The notes under the pieces: generated by a model
Database searches by the model: none
What the model was told of the DNA's origin: nothing
What the model saw: the letters and a program-made list of their open reading frames with translations, nothing else
Assembly: GCF_003671495.1 (NCBI RefSeq)
Contig: NZ_RCHN01000029.1
Span: 1 to 64,000, forward strand
Source: Ketobacter sp.
Lineage (GTDB): Bacteria > Pseudomonadota > Gammaproteobacteria > Pseudomonadales > Ketobacteraceae
Reading direction: 5' to 3'
Length of the DNA stretch: 64,000 bases
Made by a program: the position numbers and the translations under genes
Part shown: positions 17,943 through 26,253 of the stretch, one piece after another
Layout: each line of letters begins with the position of its first letter
How positions within the stretch are numbered: position 1 is the first letter of the stretch

Positions 17943-17965
17943 ATATGAAACACATAGTTTCATAT
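17943..17965. promoter_or_regulatory. Perfect 9-base inverted repeat upstream of the P450 operon
   Basis: ATATGAAAC-ACATA-GTTTCATAT lies 108 bases before the P450 start. GAAAC-N5-GTTTC is close in form to known TetR-family operators of lipid regulators such as PsrA (GAAAC-N4-GTTTC). The TetR gene at 19706, last in this operon, is the natural candidate for autoregulation. Confidence 0.55.
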
Positions 17966-18073
17966 CTTTGTTGTAGGTTGCGCACCCGCTTACAGCAGCG
18001 ATTGCTGAAATCCAAATGACGGTAGCGTCGAATAAGCCCTAATGAGCCCAAAAAGAAGAGAAGAGAGGGAACC

Positions 18074-19348
18074 ATGACCGATTTTGCAACGGTAGATTTT
18101 TATACTGACTCATCCCTGATTGAAAACCCGTTTCCCTATTTCGAATACCTGCGCAGCCAGGGCCCCATTGCCCGTCTGCCCCATCGAAATGTACTGGCCG
18201 TCACCGGTTACGCAGAGGCGATTGAGATTCTCAACGATCCCAAAGCGTTTTCCTCGGCCAATGCGGCCACAGGGCCGCTGCCCGATCTGCCCTGGGAGCC
18301 GGAAGGTGATGATATCGGCGAGCAGTTGGACGAACATCGTGACGAATTGATTGCCACTGGCCTGGTGGTGTGTAAAGACGGTAAAGAGCATGCCAATCAC
18401 CGCTCTTTGATGATGAACCTGTTCACCCCTTCCCGCCTGAAAGCGAACGAAGAATACATGTGGAGCCTGGCCGACACGTTGTTGGATGATTCTGCCGATA
18501 AAGGCCACTGTGATCTGATTGCTTCCTATGCCACGCCCTTTGCGACGTTGGTCATTGCTGATCTGCTGGGTATTCCTGAGGACGATCGCATCACTTTCTG
18601 TGAAAAGCTGGGGCCACCGCCGGGGGTTGTGGGTGAGGAAGTCAGCTACGAAGACTCCCAGGTGTTGGGAATGAGCTTCCTGTTTGAGTACTTTGGTCAA
18701 TACCTGGCAGAGCGTCGCGAATCGCCAAAAGGGGATATCCTGAGCCAGTTTGCCCAGGCGAAATTCCCCGATGGCTCCACGCCTGAGGTCTATGATCTGG
18801 TATGGATTGCCGCTTTCCTGTTCGGTGCCGGCCAGGATACCACTGCACGTCTTTTGGGTGCCTGCCTACGGGTATTCTGCGAGAATCCCGAACTGCAGGA
18901 ACAGGTTCGAAATGACCGTTCTCTGATTCCTGCGTTCATCGAGGAAGTGGTGCGTTACGAAGGGCCGGTGAAATGTGCCCACCGCCTGGCGGTCAAAACC
19001 ACCACGGTCGGTGGCGTTGAAATCAAAGCTGGCACCCATGTGGCACTGTTGTACGGAGCCTGTAACCGTGATCCCCGTGAATTTGAAGCGCCCACAGAAG
19101 TAATTCTGAATCGCCCCAATGCGCGCAAACACCTTGGCTTTGGCCGTGGCGCCCATACCTGTGCGGGTGCTCCCCTGGCGAAAGCGGAAGTAACGGCCAG
19201 CCTGAATCGTATCCTGGATCGTATGCAGGATATCCGCTTTTCGGAAGCGCACCATGGTCCTGCGGGTGAACGTCGTTTCAACTATGAGGGGATCTATACC
19301 CTGCGTGCCCTGAAAGACCTGTACATCGATTTCACTCCAGTCAGTTAA
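18074..19348 (+). CDS. Cytochrome P450 (soluble, class I)
   Basis: Soluble bacterial P450 of 424 residues that would hydroxylate a hydrophobic substrate. Oxygen-activating I-helix A-G-Q-D-T-T (252-257), E291-x2-R294 of the K helix, and the heme-binding F-G-R-G-A-H-T-C-A-G (356-365) with cysteine ligand C363 are all intact. No membrane anchor. Electrons most likely come from the [2Fe-2S] ferredoxin encoded 12 bases downstream; no ferredoxin reductase gene is found in the window. It shows no close similarity to the two fused P450s in the island and has no C-terminal extension. Operon order: P450, ferredoxin, TetR. AGAGAGGGA precedes the ATG. Confidence 0.95.
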   Translation: MTDFATVDFYTDSSLIENPFPYFEYLRSQGPIARLPHRNVLAVTGYAEAIEILNDPKAFSSANAATGPLPDLPWEPEGDDIGEQLDEHRDELIATGLVVCKDGKEHANHRSLMMNLFTPSRLKANEEYMWSLADTLLDDSADKGHCDLIASYATPFATLVIADLLGIPEDDRITFCEKLGPPPGVVGEEVSYEDSQVLGMSFLFEYFGQYLAERRESPKGDILSQFAQAKFPDGSTPEVYDLVWIAAFLFGAGQDTTARLLGACLRVFCENPELQEQVRNDRSLIPAFIEEVVRYEGPVKCAHRLAVKTTTVGGVEIKAGTHVALLYGACNRDPREFEAPTEVILNRPNARKHLGFGRGAHTCAGAPLAKAEVTASLNRILDRMQDIRFSEAHHGPAGERRFNYEGIYTLRALKDLYIDFTPVS

Positions 19349-19360
19349 GAGAGTAAGAAT

Positions 19361-19681
19361 ATGCCCCTGATAACCATTACAACCCGCGACGGCGACAAGC
19401 ATGAAATCGACGCGGAGGAAAACCAAACCTTGATGGAGGTGATTCGGGACAACGGAATCGACGGTATGGACGCCATATGTGGAGGTTGCTGCTCCTGCGC
19501 AACTTGCCACGTGTACGTTGACCCTGAATTCATGGCAAAACTGCCGCCCATCAGTGAAGATGAAGACATGCTGTTGGATGGGTCGCTGCACCGCAAACCG
19601 GAAGTTTCTCGCCTGAGCTGCCAGATCCGGATGTCGGAATCTTTGGGTGGTTTGTCATTGGAAATTGCGCCCGAAGACTGA
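19361..19681 (+). CDS. [2Fe-2S] ferredoxin (adrenodoxin/putidaredoxin type)
   Basis: Electron carrier of 106 residues. The cluster ligands follow the adrenodoxin pattern C40-x5-C46-x2-C49 and C87 (in L-S-C-Q-I-R); two additional cysteines, C43 and C44, lie inside the loop. The rest matches the fold: an N-terminal beta hairpin, an acidic helix (S-E-D-E-D-M-L-L-D, about 65-73) that docks P450 and reductase partners, and a hydrophobic C terminus. Placed directly after the P450 gene, it is the probable donor for this P450 and perhaps for the fused P450s in the island, which have no ferredoxin of their own. Confidence 0.93.
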   Translation: MPLITITTRDGDKHEIDAEENQTLMEVIRDNGIDGMDAICGGCCSCATCHVYVDPEFMAKLPPISEDEDMLLDGSLHRKPEVSRLSCQIRMSESLGGLSLEIAPED

Positions 19682-19705
19682 TTACGGAATCCAGGTAGCT
19701 GTTAA

Positions 19706-20287
19706 ATGTCCCAAGGCAAGATTTACCGAGCTGACTATTCCACAGCGAAAGATGCCCGTGTCCACCAGACACGGGCAGCCATTCGCAAAGCGTTTTTGAA
19801 TTTGCTCGATCAGAAACCCCTTGACCAGATCACCGTGCGTGAAATTGCCACGGAAGCCGCCATCGGCTACACCACTTTTTTTCGTCATCACCCCAGCAAA
19901 GAAGAGCTGCTCAATGAAATAGCCGCAGCCGAAATTCAGAACCTGATTGAACTGGCGTTGTCGGTGCTGGGTCCAAACGACTCCCGGGAAGCCGCCCTGG
20001 CCATGTGCGGTTATGTGGCTGAACACCGCGCATTGTGGTCTACCCTGCTGACCGGCGGCGCCGCCAGCGTGCTGCGGGATGAGTTTGTGCGCTTGTCATT
20101 GCAGGTGGCCGCGGCCTGGCAAGGCAGTGATGAAACCATACCTGCGGAACTGGGTGTTATCCTGGTGACCAGTGGCACCATTGAGTTGTTGGCGTGGTGG
20201 CTGAAACAGAAAGATCCTATGCCCGTTGACAAAATAGCCGCAATCTTTGACAGTGCGGTGGTCTCCCCCATCATCAGGCCATCCTGA
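19706..20287 (+). CDS. TetR-family transcriptional regulator
   Basis: A 193-residue regulator. The N-terminal DNA-binding domain (about 13-60) has the TetR pattern T-R-A-A-I-R-K-A-F then I-T-V-R-E-I-A-T-E-A-A-I-G-Y-T-T-F-F-R-H-H, followed by the linking helix S-K-E-E-L-L. The remaining helices form the ligand pocket. It is transcribed with the P450 and ferredoxin genes (24-base gap), so it may autoregulate the operon through the palindrome at 17943-17965. The ligand is likely a substrate or CoA thioester of the pathway (inference). Confidence 0.88.
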   Translation: MSQGKIYRADYSTAKDARVHQTRAAIRKAFLNLLDQKPLDQITVREIATEAAIGYTTFFRHHPSKEELLNEIAAAEIQNLIELALSVLGPNDSREAALAMCGYVAEHRALWSTLLTGGAASVLRDEFVRLSLQVAAAWQGSDETIPAELGVILVTSGTIELLAWWLKQKDPMPVDKIAAIFDSAVVSPIIRPS

Positions 20288-20347
20288 ATCCGGGGTGTGT
20301 GTAGACAACTTATATAGCTCGCTGAAGCATTTCTTACGACTGAGCCT

Positions 20348-20380
20348 TCAGATAGATTGGATTAATGATTGTCAGACAAT
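20348..20380 (+). promoter_or_regulatory. FadL-2 promoter elements: shared box and small palindrome
   Basis: TCAGATAGATTG at 20348-20359 repeats the box seen before FadL-1 (15029-15040). Nine bases further, ATTGTC-A-GACAAT (20368-20380) is a perfect inverted repeat, 41 bases before the start codon. Function as an operator is inferred. Confidence 0.35.
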
Positions 20381-20421
20381 GACAACGCCTTCGAATCTAT
20401 AACAAATATAAAGTCGTAAAA

Positions 20422-22146
20422 ATGATTTATAGAATTATAATGCCCTCGGCGCCGTGCCCAGTTGCGAGCATCACGAAGTATTTAGCTGCGTTGATACTGG
20501 TTTGCACTGCACAATCAGTTTACGCATCTTTCACCGACAACCTCACCATCGGTAACCCGAAAGCACTGTCCCTTGGCCACGCGGTCACCGCTGATCCGCC
20601 CAGTATCGATTCCGTCCACTACAACCCAGCTGGCCTGACCCGACTTAAAGGTCGCCAACTGCACCTGAAATTCGTGTATGGCATCTTTTCCACAGAATAC
20701 GAGCTGGGGGATTACGGGGAGTTTCAGCAGGGATTGATCGATGAATACAGTCAGTACTGGAGCGACGAGGATGGCAATCTGACACCGGAAGGTGAAGCGT
20801 ATTTTTACGACGAGGCGTTGAATACCAAGAGTGAAGTTGAAGGACCCACGGTGATGCTGCCGGGCGGGATGGTGGACCTGCCGTTTGCCGGTGGTTTTAT
20901 GGGGGGAGCCTCCTATACTCCACCGGGTAGCCGTTATACCTTTGCCACCAACGTCTATGCACCTATGATGAACGGTGTGCACCGGGACGATGATGATCCC
21001 GGGCGCTTCTTCCAACAGCGCGGCGCCTTTACTCTCCTCACCTATTTCTCCCCCAGTGTTGCTTTTGAAGTGTCGGATGAATTTCAGATCGGCCTTTCCA
21101 TCAACTTCAACTATTCCGGGATGGGAATTGACCTTCCTGCACGGGAACCCCATCTGGCCCTGTTCTTCTACGGCTCTGATTTCATCAGTGAGAATTTCTG
21201 TAATCCCGAAGGCCCTCTTGAGGGCATCACTGATATCGATCTGTGTAACACTGTAAGTCCTTATACGGTTTATACCGATCTGCGCTTTGAGGTGGACCAG
21301 AATCTGGTGCTCGGCTACAACGTCGGCATGTTGTGGAGCCCCGAGCCCTGGATCACCTTTGGTTTATCCTACAATTCCAATATCAACGTGGATATGGATG
21401 GCGACTACGAATTCCCGATCCGCCCCTACTTTAAAGAGGTGCTGTTGTCGGCCATGGGGGGGGACGACTGGCCTTTGGTGGTGGCGGCCGCCGGCGCATT
21501 GGGGTATGAGCTGCCAACCGCCGAGGAAACAGCGAACCAGGGCAGCGGTAAGATCAATGTCACCTACGAAATTCCACAACACTGGAATTTTGGTATGAGC
21601 CTGCAGATCACACCCAAGTGGAAATACAATGTGGACGTACGCTGGACGGAGTGGTCTGCCTTCAGCAAACTCAATTTCAAGTTTGATCGTGACATTCCCC
21701 TCATGCAGTTAGGTGAGCTGGCGGATCAATTGGGTACCGGGGGTAAAAACGGCGTGTACGGTGACGGTGTGGAGTACCAGCTGAACCTGCAGGACGTGAC
21801 CTATTGGGGGATGGGTACCGAATATCAGTACAACAAGAATCTGGCTTTGCGCATGGGCTTTGAGAAGCGCCCTTCCGCAGTACCGGATGACGAACCCAAT
21901 GCGTTTATTCCCATCAACGACGGCAACCTCTATTCAGTGGGCTTTGGCTACCGCTTCGATGACGACGACAATCTGGATGTGGCCATCGGCTATTTTGCCT
22001 CTGAAACCCATTACCCACCCTGCTCCGCCAAACTGGGAAATGGATGTAATCCCAATGACGTGGTATTCGCACCCTATCAGGGCCAGGATATTAAATCCAA
22101 AGTGGAATTCATTCTGTTTGAAATCATGTACAGCAAACACTTCTGA
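20422..22146 (+). CDS. FadL/TodX-type outer-membrane hydrophobe channel 2
   Basis: A 574-residue paralogue of the channel at 15122-16924. Large stretches agree, for example T-I-G-N-P-K-A-L, L-G-H-A-V-T-A-D-P-P, Y-N-P-A-G-L-T-R-L-K-G and P-S-A-V-P-D-D. The signal peptide spans about 1-35 (ending V-Y-A before S-F-T-D), and the last residue is Phe as expected for an outer-membrane barrel. The extracellular loops differ most, which suggests different substrate preference rather than simple dosage. The two copies flank the hydrolase and the P450-ferredoxin-TetR operon, consistent with uptake of the hydrophobic growth substrate that these enzymes attack. Confidence 0.88.
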   Translation: MIYRIIMPSAPCPVASITKYLAALILVCTAQSVYASFTDNLTIGNPKALSLGHAVTADPPSIDSVHYNPAGLTRLKGRQLHLKFVYGIFSTEYELGDYGEFQQGLIDEYSQYWSDEDGNLTPEGEAYFYDEALNTKSEVEGPTVMLPGGMVDLPFAGGFMGGASYTPPGSRYTFATNVYAPMMNGVHRDDDDPGRFFQQRGAFTLLTYFSPSVAFEVSDEFQIGLSINFNYSGMGIDLPAREPHLALFFYGSDFISENFCNPEGPLEGITDIDLCNTVSPYTVYTDLRFEVDQNLVLGYNVGMLWSPEPWITFGLSYNSNINVDMDGDYEFPIRPYFKEVLLSAMGGDDWPLVVAAAGALGYELPTAEETANQGSGKINVTYEIPQHWNFGMSLQITPKWKYNVDVRWTEWSAFSKLNFKFDRDIPLMQLGELADQLGTGGKNGVYGDGVEYQLNLQDVTYWGMGTEYQYNKNLALRMGFEKRPSAVPDDEPNAFIPINDGNLYSVGFGYRFDDDDNLDVAIGYFASETHYPPCSAKLGNGCNPNDVVFAPYQGQDIKSKVEFILFEIMYSKHF

Positions 22147-22166
22147 GGTAACATGGCAGTGCTTTG

Positions 22167-22185
22167 AATAAACAGCACTGTTGAT
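22167..22185 (-). promoter_or_regulatory. Operator-like repeat, site 2 of the TCAACA-N4-TGTT family
   Basis: On the minus strand ATCAACAGTGCTGTTTATT, between the FadL-2 stop and the acyl-CoA ligase start 18 bases away. Its position close to the ligase ribosome site would suit a repressor and suggests the ligase has its own promoter. Confidence 0.6.
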
Positions 22186-22202
22186 GGTTTAAGGAGTGGC
22201 CC

Positions 22203-23753
22203 ATGGAGCACCTGCACCGCCCGTTATACGCACCGGATTTATTGGTCAATGCCCTCAATCAGGAACCGCATCGCCCCCTACTTGAGATTCTGGGTGGTGA
22301 TCGCCTCACTGTGGGCGATGTTCGCGATCTTACCAGCCGCTATTGCCAGGCCCTGCACAGCCTGGGTTACAGCAAGGGTTCCAGAGTGGGATTGCTCTCC
22401 TCCAATCGCCCCGAAGTGTTGATGGTTGCCAACGCCATCCAGATCCTGGCTGCCATTTATGTCCCAATGCACCCGCTGGGTGGACTTGACGATCATTTGC
22501 ATGTGGTGACGGACGCGCAGATTGATGTGTTGGTGTTCGATGAGGCGCGTTATGGGGATCGCGCAAGGGCGTTGGCGGAACAGGTTCCCGGGCTCCAGTT
22601 GTTGTCGTTGGGTAGCAGTAGCCATGGCGCGGATCTGGTGGCGTTGGCGGGTGAGTTTGAACCCCAACCTCTGGTGGCCCCGGTGGTGGCGGGTGACGAT
22701 GTTCTGCGCCTGGGCTATTCCGGCGGCACTACTGGCAAGCCGAAAGCCCTGGCCAGTGTGCAACGCACGGGTCTGGCCACGATATCGATCATGATGGCGG
22801 AGTGGGAATGGCCGGCCCCTTTGCGATTTCTGTCCTGCACGCCCCTCAGTCACGCCGGTGCGGCCATGTTCCTGCCTACCCTGTTGAAAGGCGGCACCAT
22901 GTTGGTGTTACCGGCATTTGATCCGGTGCAGGTGCTGCAGACCATTCAGGATTATCAGATCAACTGTGTCATGCTGGTGCCCACCATGATTTACGCGTTG
23001 CTGGATCACCCCCGCTTCGACGAATTTGATCTCAGCAGTCTGGAAACCGTGTTTTATGGTGCTTCCGCCATCTCACCTGCCCGCCTGAAAGAAGCCATCG
23101 AACGCATAGGTCCGGTGTTCATGCAGTTTTATGGTCAGGCGGAAGCGCCCATGGCCATCACCATCCTGCGCAAGCACGAGCATGATGTTAACGATCCGCT
23201 GCGACTGGCCAGTTGTGGCCGCCCGGTGCCCTGGTTGCACGTGGCCTTACTGGACGCCAACAACCAGCCGGTGCCCGATGGTGAACCGGGGGAAATTTGC
23301 ATTCGTGGACCACTGGTGATGAATGGGTATCGGGACAATCCGACATTAACGGCGGAAGCCTTTGCCGGTGGTTGGCTGCACAGTGGCGATGTTGCGATTC
23401 GGGATGGCGACGGCTTTTTGAGAATCATTGATCGCACCAAAGACATGATTGTGACGGGAGGCTTCAATGTGTATCCACGGGAAGTGGAAGATATTCTTGC
23501 GGAAGATCCCGCGGTAGCCCAGGTGGCGGTGATTGGGGTGCCCCATGAAAAATGGGGCGAAGCGATCACAGCACTGGTGGTATTACGTGAAGGCAAGTCC
23601 GTATCTGTTGAGGCATTGCGGGAACGGGTAATTGCCCGTAAGGGCGCCTACCAGGCGCCGAAAACCATTGAGTTTATCGACGCGATTCCGCAAACGCCGG
23701 TGGGCAAGCCGGATAAAAAGCGCTTGCGGGAGCGCTATCGCACTATCACCTGA
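22203..23753 (+). CDS. AMP-forming acyl-CoA synthetase (ligase 1)
   Basis: Adenylate-forming enzyme of 516 residues that would activate a carboxylic acid to its CoA thioester with ATP. The phosphate-binding loop Y-S-G-G-T-T-G-K-P-K is at 172-181, the adenine motif Y-G-Q-A-E-A-P in the middle, the S-G-D-V hinge region follows, and the C-terminal domain carries G-G-F-N-V-Y-P-R-E-V-E and the catalytic lysine K502 (in P-V-G-K). AAGGAG precedes the ATG. It follows FadL-2 by 56 bases with an operator-like repeat in between. The substrate could be an aliphatic, alicyclic or aromatic acid. Confidence 0.92.
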   Translation: MEHLHRPLYAPDLLVNALNQEPHRPLLEILGGDRLTVGDVRDLTSRYCQALHSLGYSKGSRVGLLSSNRPEVLMVANAIQILAAIYVPMHPLGGLDDHLHVVTDAQIDVLVFDEARYGDRARALAEQVPGLQLLSLGSSSHGADLVALAGEFEPQPLVAPVVAGDDVLRLGYSGGTTGKPKALASVQRTGLATISIMMAEWEWPAPLRFLSCTPLSHAGAAMFLPTLLKGGTMLVLPAFDPVQVLQTIQDYQINCVMLVPTMIYALLDHPRFDEFDLSSLETVFYGASAISPARLKEAIERIGPVFMQFYGQAEAPMAITILRKHEHDVNDPLRLASCGRPVPWLHVALLDANNQPVPDGEPGEICIRGPLVMNGYRDNPTLTAEAFAGGWLHSGDVAIRDGDGFLRIIDRTKDMIVTGGFNVYPREVEDILAEDPAVAQVAVIGVPHEKWGEAITALVVLREGKSVSVEALRERVIARKGAYQAPKTIEFIDAIPQTPVGKPDKKRLRERYRTIT

Positions 23754-23780
23754 TTTACCGAGGTGGATTCCCTACGGTGG

Positions 23781-24449
23781 CTATTTGCGTTTGCGCCGGG
23801 TTTTGGTCTGGATGCCCAACAGGCGTCGGGCGGAGTACAGGGTTTCTTGTCGATGCACTTCCACTTGCTCCGGCTCCAGGGGCTCAAACTGGTTGGGCAA
23901 CAACGCACTGAGGGCTGCCACATAAAATACCGTGGTGCCGAGGATGGTGCTGGCCACATGGATGGGATCGTCGTGCAACGGGTTGAGCTCTCCGCTTTCC
24001 CGCCCTTCGTGGAATAATTGAAAATACTTTGCCGGTACCAGCTGGTCGCTCACAAACACCTTTTGGGTGGGTTGGTCGGTGCCGTCGGCGACAAAGCGCA
24101 GAATCAGGCGTGCCAGGTTCGGCCGTGACACCACAGAATCCACCCAGGCATCAATGGCCAGCTCCAACCGCTCCACCACGGTTTTACTTTCCGAGCCCAG
24201 GATCGCCTCCAGGCGTTCGTTCAACGCGCTGAAGGCTTCCGCTACCATGGCGTCGTACAGCATTTGCTTATCCTTGAAGTGATAAAACAATGCAGCCCGG
24301 GTCATGCCCAGTTCATCGGCAATATCCTCCAGTCGGGTGGCGGCAAAGCCCAGTTTCGAAAAATAGTTTTCAGCGACAGAGAGTATGGATGCCTTGGTGC
24401 GTTCGGCTTTGGGGGCGGTGCGTCGGGTTCGGGTACTGGCGTGTTTCAC
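23781..24449 (-). CDS. TetR-family transcriptional regulator
   Basis: Regulator of 222 residues with a GTG start. The helix-turn-helix domain is at about 18-64 (K-A-S-I-L-S-V-A-E-N-Y-F, then L-E-D-I-A-D-E-L-G-M-T-R-A-A-L-F-Y-H-F-K-D-K), preceded by a basic tail and ending in a basic C terminus. It is transcribed away from the NorD/NorQ-like genes; the shared 177-base intergenic region has a long inverted repeat (24536-24579), the most likely site for autoregulation and for control of norD/norQ. The middle of the protein matches TetR regulators of fatty-acid and ligase genes in general character only. Confidence 0.88.
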   Translation of the reverse strand: MKHASTRTRRTAPKAERTKASILSVAENYFSKLGFAATRLEDIADELGMTRAALFYHFKDKQMLYDAMVAEAFSALNERLEAILGSESKTVVERLELAIDAWVDSVVSRPNLARLILRFVADGTDQPTQKVFVSDQLVPAKYFQLFHEGRESGELNPLHDDPIHVASTILGTTVFYVAALSALLPNQFEPLEPEQVEVHRQETLYSARRLLGIQTKTRRKRK

Positions 24450-24535
24450 GTTCTACTGCTGCCTTCCTGTCTGGATAATGTGTTTTATTCATGTTCATTG
24501 GGAATTTATAGAACCCATAGAGGATAGTCACGCTT

Positions 24536-24579
24536 TTTCTACTTACTTAAAAGTAATATAACTTGCGGGTAAGTAGAAA
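24536..24579. promoter_or_regulatory. Long inverted repeat between TetR and NorD-like genes
   Basis: TTTCTACTTAC (24536-24546) and GTAAGTAGAAA (24569-24579) are perfect 11-base arms 22 bases apart. The left part contains a nested palindrome TTACTT-AA-AAGTAA (24543-24556) and the right part ACTT-GCGGGT-AAGT, so two adjacent dimer sites are likely. A typical divergent TetR operator arrangement. Confidence 0.6.
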
Positions 24580-24626
24580 TATCTATATGGTAAAGACTTT
24601 GAGCGACTGAGAACGATCCATAAGAA

Positions 24627-26174
24627 ATGCAGAGTGCTCCAGTAATCTCTCCTTCGTTGGATGCCTCTGGCGTTGAGCGGACTTGCAGTATCGTGGTCAA
24701 TGCCTTGTCGGACGGTGTGTGCCCGCGGGTTCGATTGATGACCGGCGAGCGGCGGGCCTTTGTGATGAATCCACAAGGTACGCTGCTTCAGGTGCCCTAC
24801 CCTGCGCTGGGTTTTGGATGGACCCTGCGAACCTGGAGTACCGGTATCGCCCTGCAGTGTGCGCCTTCCAAAGCACGAATCGCGCAATTTACCCTGGCGG
24901 CGTTAAATCAACGGCAACGGGCGGCACTGGCGTGGGTTGAGGGCGCAGTGGCGTTGGGCTGGCTGTACCAACGCTGGCCTGGCCTGGTTACAGAGGCAGA
25001 ACGCTGTATGCCGGATCTTAGGCCCCTTGCACCGGAGTTGGATGGTGCAAGCATTCTTGAACGCGCCCTGGATTTGGCCAAACGTCAGCAGCCGATCCAC
25101 TACCATCCGGTGTTGGGCAGCCTGCCGGCGGGCCGCATCGGGCGTCAGGGTATCCTGGCCGCTCTGCAGCGGGCTCAGGCCCGCGCACCCTGGTCCACCA
25201 GCAAACGTTATGTGTCCCCAGGCTATGAGTCCATTCCAGCCGGCGGCGAAAGCAATATCAAGAGTTCACGCCTACCCCCTGCCAGCCGGCCGGAGGAGGA
25301 CGACATTGAAATACGGCCGGATCAGCGGGCCGGCGTGCCCTACCCCGAATGGAATCTGTGGACAGAACAGTTCCTCAAAAATCACGTTGCAGTACTGGAA
25401 CGCAAAGTGGCACCTGCATCTAAATCCGTGAACTCCCCGTCGGTGAACCTGCAACGTTGGTTTGCCATGCCTACCCATCGCGTTATGAAAAACCGCCTGG
25501 AGGATGGCTCGGACCTGGACGTGGAGCGCTACATCGATCACTACATCCGTTTGCGCACCGGCATCGCCACTGACGCCCGCGTGTTTCGCGATCTGCTACC
25601 CGCCTATCGGGATGTCACTACCGCCGTTCTCCTGGATGGCAGCGCTTCCCTCAGTGCCGGGGGCGGCGATGTGTTCAAACTGGAGCTGGCCTGTGCTGAT
25701 GGTCTGTGTCAGGCCATGGCCCAGGCCCGGGAGCGTCACGGGCTGTTTGTGTTCAGTGGGAAATCCCGGCACCGGGTCGACGTCACCTGTCTGCGGGATT
25801 TTGATGACCGCTATACGATCGTCCCTGGAGATATGGGGCTCACCACCGGAGGATACACGCGCCTGGGGGCGCCGCTGCGTCATCTGACCCAACGCTTACT
25901 GGCCCAGGCCTCCGAACGGCGCTTACTCATTGTGATCGGGGATGGGCTGATTTCCGATGAAGGCTATGAAGGGCGTTACGCCTGGGCCGATTCTGCCCAC
26001 GCGGTGGAAGAAGCCGAACAGGCCGGGGTATCCCTGTTTTATATCGGGGTTGGGCAGGCGCGGGTTGATCCGCTGCCGGATGTGTTCGGCCCCCGGCGCT
26101 CCACCCGAATTCAGCAGGTGGAGCAACTGCCTGAAGTGCTGGCGCGGGTGCATCGGGAATTGATTTCAGCGTAA
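24627..26174 (+). CDS. NorD/CbbO-like protein with C-terminal von Willebrand A domain
   Basis: A 515-residue cytoplasmic protein. The C-terminal VWA domain has an intact metal-ion-dependent adhesion site (D337-G-S339-A-S341, then a later T and D in L-I-V-I-G-D-G). Before it stands V-P-Y-P-E-W-N (about 237-243), a signature of NorD and CbbO proteins. In known systems these act with a MoxR-type AAA+ ATPase (NorQ, CbbQ) to insert metals or remodel and activate an enzyme such as nitric-oxide reductase or Rubisco. The NorQ-like ATPase follows here by 64 bases. No norCB or Rubisco gene is present, so the client enzyme is unknown and may be an oxygenase or the NorE/NorF-like complex at 11.9-14.4 kb. 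Confidence 0.85.
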   Translation: MQSAPVISPSLDASGVERTCSIVVNALSDGVCPRVRLMTGERRAFVMNPQGTLLQVPYPALGFGWTLRTWSTGIALQCAPSKARIAQFTLAALNQRQRAALAWVEGAVALGWLYQRWPGLVTEAERCMPDLRPLAPELDGASILERALDLAKRQQPIHYHPVLGSLPAGRIGRQGILAALQRAQARAPWSTSKRYVSPGYESIPAGGESNIKSSRLPPASRPEEDDIEIRPDQRAGVPYPEWNLWTEQFLKNHVAVLERKVAPASKSVNSPSVNLQRWFAMPTHRVMKNRLEDGSDLDVERYIDHYIRLRTGIATDARVFRDLLPAYRDVTTAVLLDGSASLSAGGGDVFKLELACADGLCQAMAQARERHGLFVFSGKSRHRVDVTCLRDFDDRYTIVPGDMGLTTGGYTRLGAPLRHLTQRLLAQASERRLLIVIGDGLISDEGYEGRYAWADSAHAVEEAEQAGVSLFYIGVGQARVDPLPDVFGPRRSTRIQQVEQLPEVLARVHRELISA

Positions 26175-26210
26175 TTGAACACAACGAAAGGCAATACAAC
26201 GAGGCAAGCT

Positions 26211-26253
26211 ATGGGTAACAAGTTATGGGTAACAATCTATGGGTAACCTGATG
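26211..26253 (+). repeat. Three tandem 14-base copies of the start-codon region of the NorQ-like gene
   Basis: ATGGGTAACAAGTT, ATGGGTAACAATCT and ATGGGTAACCTG begin at 26211, 26225 and 26239, placing three ATGs in three different frames. GAGG at 26201-26204 is ideally spaced for the first ATG, which opens an 11-codon peptide ending at 26246. The second gives 8 codons and ends in TGATG at 26249-26253, overlapping an ATG in frame with the NorQ gene. This suggests leader-peptide coupling and possible slippage. Confidence 0.7.
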
